Assembly (NCBI RefSeq): GCF_025370255.1 | Contig: NZ_JAMTCD010000007.1 | Coordinates: forward strand, 124,001 to 188,000 | DNA from: Shewanella holmiensis | GTDB lineage: Bacteria > Pseudomonadota > Gammaproteobacteria > Enterobacterales > Shewanellaceae | Direction: 5' to 3' | DNA: 64,000 nt | In this document: positions 61,299-64,000 of the stretch, piece after piece | How positions within the stretch are numbered: the stretch's first letter is position 1 | Layout: each line of letters opens with the position of its first letter | Program-made: the position numbers and the translations under genes | The notes under the pieces: generated by a model | Seen by the model: only the letters and a program-made list of their open reading frames with translations | Databases searched by the model: none | What the model was told of the DNA's origin: nothing

Positions 61299-62366
61299 CT
61301 AAAGACCTAAGCGTTCCCGCTGATAACTGCCATCTTGAACTTGCTTACACCAAGCCCTATTTGCTAAATACCACTCAACTGTTTTGCGGATGCCTGAAGT
61401 AAAGGTTTCTTGTGGTGACCAGCCTAGTTCAGTGGCAATTTTAGTGGCATCTATGGCATAGCGTCTATCATGCCCAGGCCTGTCGGTAACATAAACAATT
61501 TGCTCCGCATAAGGGGCCGATTTGGGCACAAGCTCATCCAGTACTGCGCAAATTTCGGTGACCACTTCAATATTGCGTTTCTCATTATTGCCACCAATAT
61601 TATATGTTTGCCCTACTTCGCCTTCGGTTACCACCTTAAGTAATGCGCGAGCATGGTCGTCGACATACAACCAATCACGGATCTGATCGCCTTTGCCATA
61701 AATGGGTAAAGGTTTCCCTTCAAGCGCATTTAATATAACAAGAGGGATAAGTTTTTCAGGGAAATGATAAGGGCCATAATTATTCGAACAATTTGATACC
61801 AAGGTGGGTAAACCGTATGTGCGATGCCAAGCTCGCACCAAGTGATCACTCGCCGCTTTTGAAGCTGAGTAAGGACTACTCGGCGCATAAGCAGTTTGCT
61901 CGGTAAACAATGGTAAGTCAGCTTGATCTATTTCATCAGGGTGGATTAAATCGCCATACACTTCATCAGTCGAGATATGATGAAATCGAAATGCATGCTG
62001 TTTTTGTACGGTTAAGGTTTGCCAATACTGACGACTAACCTCTAATAGGTTGTAGGTGCCAACAATGTTGGTTTGAATAAAGTCACTCGGGCCAGTGATT
62101 GAGCGATCAACATGGCTTTCGGCAGCTAAATGCATCACAGCATCCGGTTGATGCTGTTCAAATACTTGTTGCAGCCTAGCTTGATGACAAATGTCGACTT
62201 GCTCAAAACTATAGCGGCTATCTTGATCAATAGACTTTAATGACAATAAATTGCCAGCATAGGTTAACTTATCAACATTCACCACACTGTGAGTCGTGTG
62301 CTGGATCAAATATCGAATGACGGCTGAACCAATAAAACCAGCTCCGCCGGTGACTAAAATGTTCAA
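61299..62366 (-). CDS. rfbB: dTDP-glucose 4,6-dehydratase
   Basis: A short-chain dehydrogenase of 355 residues if it starts at the TTG at 62364-62366, giving [20 protein letters not shown], the usual start of the family. The open frame reaches a further TTG nine codons upstream, without support from the family. The NAD site is GGAGFIG, the catalytic triad is in [10 protein letters not shown] and YSASKAASD, and [18 protein letters not shown] is typical. First of the four rhamnose genes; rfbA follows after 123 bases. Confidence 0.94.
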   Translation of the reverse strand: MNILVTGGAGFIGSAVIRYLIQHTTHSVVNVDKLTYAGNLLSLKSIDQDSRYSFEQVDICHQARLQQVFEQHQPDAVMHLAAESHVDRSITGPSDFIQTNIVGTYNLLEVSRQYWQTLTVQKQHAFRFHHISTDEVYGDLIHPDEIDQADLPLFTEQTAYAPSSPYSASKAASDHLVRAWHRTYGLPTLVSNCSNNYGPYHFPEKLIPLVILNALEGKPLPIYGKGDQIRDWLYVDDHARALLKVVTEGEVGQTYNIGGNNEKRNIEVVTEICAVLDELVPKSAPYAEQIVYVTDRPGHDRRYAIDATKIATELGWSPQETFTSGIRKTVEWYLANRAWCKQVQDGSYQRERLGL

Positions 62367-62562
62367 TGAAAAACTCAATAGGTAAAAATGCAATTAACTT
62401 GATTATAATAGAGTTTCAGGCAGGAATGATTGATTTATTCTGTGTTCAATATGATATTAAAAACAGGGCATACTTAAACGCCCCATATTAACCAAGCTTA
62501 CTTGGCCACAAAACCGTGATCTGTCAAAGTGTAAAAGTAAGCCATGCGCGTCAATTTGCAAA

Positions 62563-62976
62563 TTACAAAGCTGGCTCTTTGTAAAGCGTATAAACCTTCT
62601 GTTCAGTCGCACTGTCATCATTAACAAGAACAAGGCGGTTTTCAGCAACAAAATAACGCATCTCTTTTATGGTGATCTCATTGCCTGCTGAATTCCAGGA
62701 TATTTCACCTTCGTCCATAACCGTTGCGCTCATTTTGCCGATGTAACTTAAACTTTGCATATAAGTCCCATCATGTTTCAGTTCTAAAAAAACGTCAGTA
62801 CCTTCACAATCCGCACATGGAACGGTTCCTTTATATATTCCATTCCAATCTAAAGATGTTCTTGCGGTGTCGGCGTTGATGCTGGTCGTTTCATCCGGCC
62901 CAGCAACGGTATTTGGGCTATCACATCCTGTTAATACTGCACCGCACGCTATTAATAATACGGTTAAAAGTCTCAT
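62563..62976 (-). CDS. NlpE-like copper/stress lipoprotein
   Basis: A 137-residue lipoprotein. The signal has lipobox LTGC (Cys18), followed by DSPNTV. The mature part resembles the N-terminal domain of NlpE: WNGIYKGTVPCADCEGTDVFLELKHDGTY with the CADC pair, a small beta-barrel of lipocalin type. E. coli NlpE activates the Cpx envelope stress response and senses surface contact and lipoprotein-folding faults. The C-terminal NlpE domain is absent, as in many marine relatives. Monocistronic, opposite-neighbour spacing about 110 bases to deoD. Confidence 0.85.
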   Translation of the reverse strand: MRLLTVLLIACGAVLTGCDSPNTVAGPDETTSINADTARTSLDWNGIYKGTVPCADCEGTDVFLELKHDGTYMQSLSYIGKMSATVMDEGEISWNSAGNEITIKEMRYFVAENRLVLVNDDSATEQKVYTLYKEPAL

Positions 62977-63086
62977 TTATCACTCACATCTTTATTGATA
63001 TCAATTCAGGCTAGGGGCAAACGATTAATCCATTGATTTGTCGTTTGCCCCATTCATCTTGTATTTAATATAGCTGACAATCACCA

Positions 63087-63797
63087 TTAATTAAGTTGGA
63101 TTATCGCCTCTAAGGTAAGCTTGATCATCTCGTTCAAGGTTTGCTGGCGCTCTTCTGCCGTTAAATGTAAACCCAGTCTTAGATGATCGGTTACTGTCAT
63201 CATGGCTAGCGCATTTGCACCGTATTCAGCAGCAACACCGTAAAGTCCTGCCGCTTCCATTTCAACGCCCAAAATACCATATTTTTCCATTAAATTATAA
63301 CGTTCTTCATCTGCGCTATAAAATAAATCTGAGGAATATAAGTTACCTACGTGATAGCTTACATCTTGCTTCTCAGCGGCTTCTACGGCTAATCGAAGTA
63401 AATTAAAGTCGGCTATCATGGCAAAATCGGTATTAGGAAAACGGCTGCGATTAACGGCAGAATCCGTGCTTGCTCCCATCGCCATAACGACATCCATTAG
63501 CTTAATTTTATTGCTTACCGCGCCGCATGATCCGATGCGAATGATATTCTCGACATTATATTCTGTAATTAATTCTTTCGCATAAATCGAAATGGAAGGG
63601 ATCCCCATGCCTGAACCCATCACCGAAATCGGTTTCCCTTGATATTCACCGGTATACCCAAGCATGTTTCTAACATCGGTTACCAGTTTCGGATTATCCA
63701 AAAAGTGCTCGGCAATATATTTGGCACGTAAAGGATCACCAGGCATTAACACGGTTTTTGCAAAAGCGCCCTGAGGTGCATTGATATGTGGGGTCAT
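63087..63797 (-). CDS. deoD: Purine nucleoside phosphorylase DeoD-type
   Basis: A 236-residue enzyme from the ATG at 63797, which follows AGGAGAG; the longer frame to 63830 has no support. It starts [25 protein letters not shown], contains [17 protein letters not shown] near residue 68, the phosphate site [10 protein letters not shown] near 88 and [14 protein letters not shown] near 180. It cleaves purine (deoxy)nucleosides with phosphate. It follows a nucleoside-transporter gene on the same strand, fitting a nucleoside-salvage operon. Confidence 0.96.
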   Translation of the reverse strand: MTPHINAPQGAFAKTVLMPGDPLRAKYIAEHFLDNPKLVTDVRNMLGYTGEYQGKPISVMGSGMGIPSISIYAKELITEYNVENIIRIGSCGAVSNKIKLMDVVMAMGASTDSAVNRSRFPNTDFAMIADFNLLRLAVEAAEKQDVSYHVGNLYSSDLFYSADEERYNLMEKYGILGVEMEAAGLYGVAAEYGANALAMMTVTDHLRLGLHLTAEERQQTLNEMIKLTLEAIIQLN

Positions 63798-63851
63798 GAT
63801 ATCTCTCCTAACAGACCCGCCAAGTGTCATGATCCTGGCGGGATAATGTAA

Positions 63852-64000
63852 TTAGCCCGCTAAACTGAATAGCAAACCAGCAATAGTTCCACTCATTAAA
63901 TTTGCTAACGCAGCAGCAATTAAGGCTTTAAAGCCTATTTCACTTAAATCATGTCGACGTTCGGGACACAGTGCCGCTAACCCACCAATCACCATGGCAA
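63852..64000 (-). CDS. Nucleoside transporter of the NupC family, C-terminal end
   Basis: Only the last 49 codons are in the window; the gene continues to the right. They read AMVIGGLAALCPERRHDLSE and then IGFKALIAAALANLMSGTIAGLLFSLAG before the stop TAA. The PERR...IGFKALIA..LANLMSxTIAG wording is the conserved end of concentrative nucleoside transporters. It lies 54 bases upstream of deoD on the same strand, so import and phosphorolysis are probably co-expressed. Confidence 0.8.
   Translation of the reverse strand, partial: AMVIGGLAALCPERRHDLSEIGFKALIAAALANLMSGTIAGLLFSLAG

Overview
The window looks like a chromosomal segment of a moderately AT-rich gammaproteobacterium, most likely a Shewanella or close Alteromonadales relative. 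This is inferred from gene content (cydABX, MltF, a YiaD-type lipoprotein, RluA, CheV, a GlyGly-CTERM protein, an NlpE-like lipoprotein), not from a database search. I see no rRNA, tRNA, CRISPR array, intact insertion sequence or prophage.

Layout. 1-5.65 kb: the start of an outer-membrane protein gene, a TetR repressor and, divergently, a two-gene RND efflux system with a pair of near-identical palindromic operators between them. 5.9-8.0 kb: a chemoreceptor. 8.4-11.3 kb: the cydABX quinol oxidase. 12.0-12.3 kb: a short structured transcription unit with a possible 26-residue protein. 12.5-23.9 kb: housekeeping genes for purine synthesis and nucleic acids (purL, mltF, tadA, guaBA, xseA), with a possible 39-residue basic protein after mltF. 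24.0-30.3 kb: envelope genes (small membrane protein, YiaD lipoprotein, a GlyGly-CTERM protein) and a PepSY / PhoP-like / PhoQ-like / DUF3300 cluster. 30.6-34.1 kb: yaeQ, a siroheme gene with a rhodanese and a zinc-ribbon protein, and small unknowns. 34.2-39.7 kb: secF, secD, yajC, tgt, queA. 39.9-44.9 kb: acpH, a thioredoxin-like protein, rluA, sstT and cheV. 45.4-53.5 kb: a phospholipase-D-like lipoprotein, a DEAD-box helicase with a phosphatase-like gene, ogt plus an Ada-AlkA fusion (alkylation repair), and an ABC exporter. 53.5-58.7 kb: the most accessory-looking part, with a decayed LysR-like fragment, a small lipoprotein, a leucine-rich-repeat-like protein, an OmpA/DUF4892-like protein with an internal duplication, and an IS3-family transposase remnant. 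58.7-62.4 kb: the four dTDP-rhamnose genes (rfbBADC). 62.6-64 kb: NlpE-like lipoprotein, deoD and the end of a nucleoside transporter gene.

The most notable non-gene structures are two non-coding elements with terminal inverted repeats (44999-45265 and 49022-49302, both MITE-like), a 54-base sequence present in two separate intergenic gaps (8167-8220 and 26136-26189), the twin operators at 1229-1271, and the three consecutive stem-loops at 12181-12269. I did not find a clearly new multi-gene system. The best candidates for something undescribed are the two small ORFs and the 54.7-58.3 kb envelope trio.
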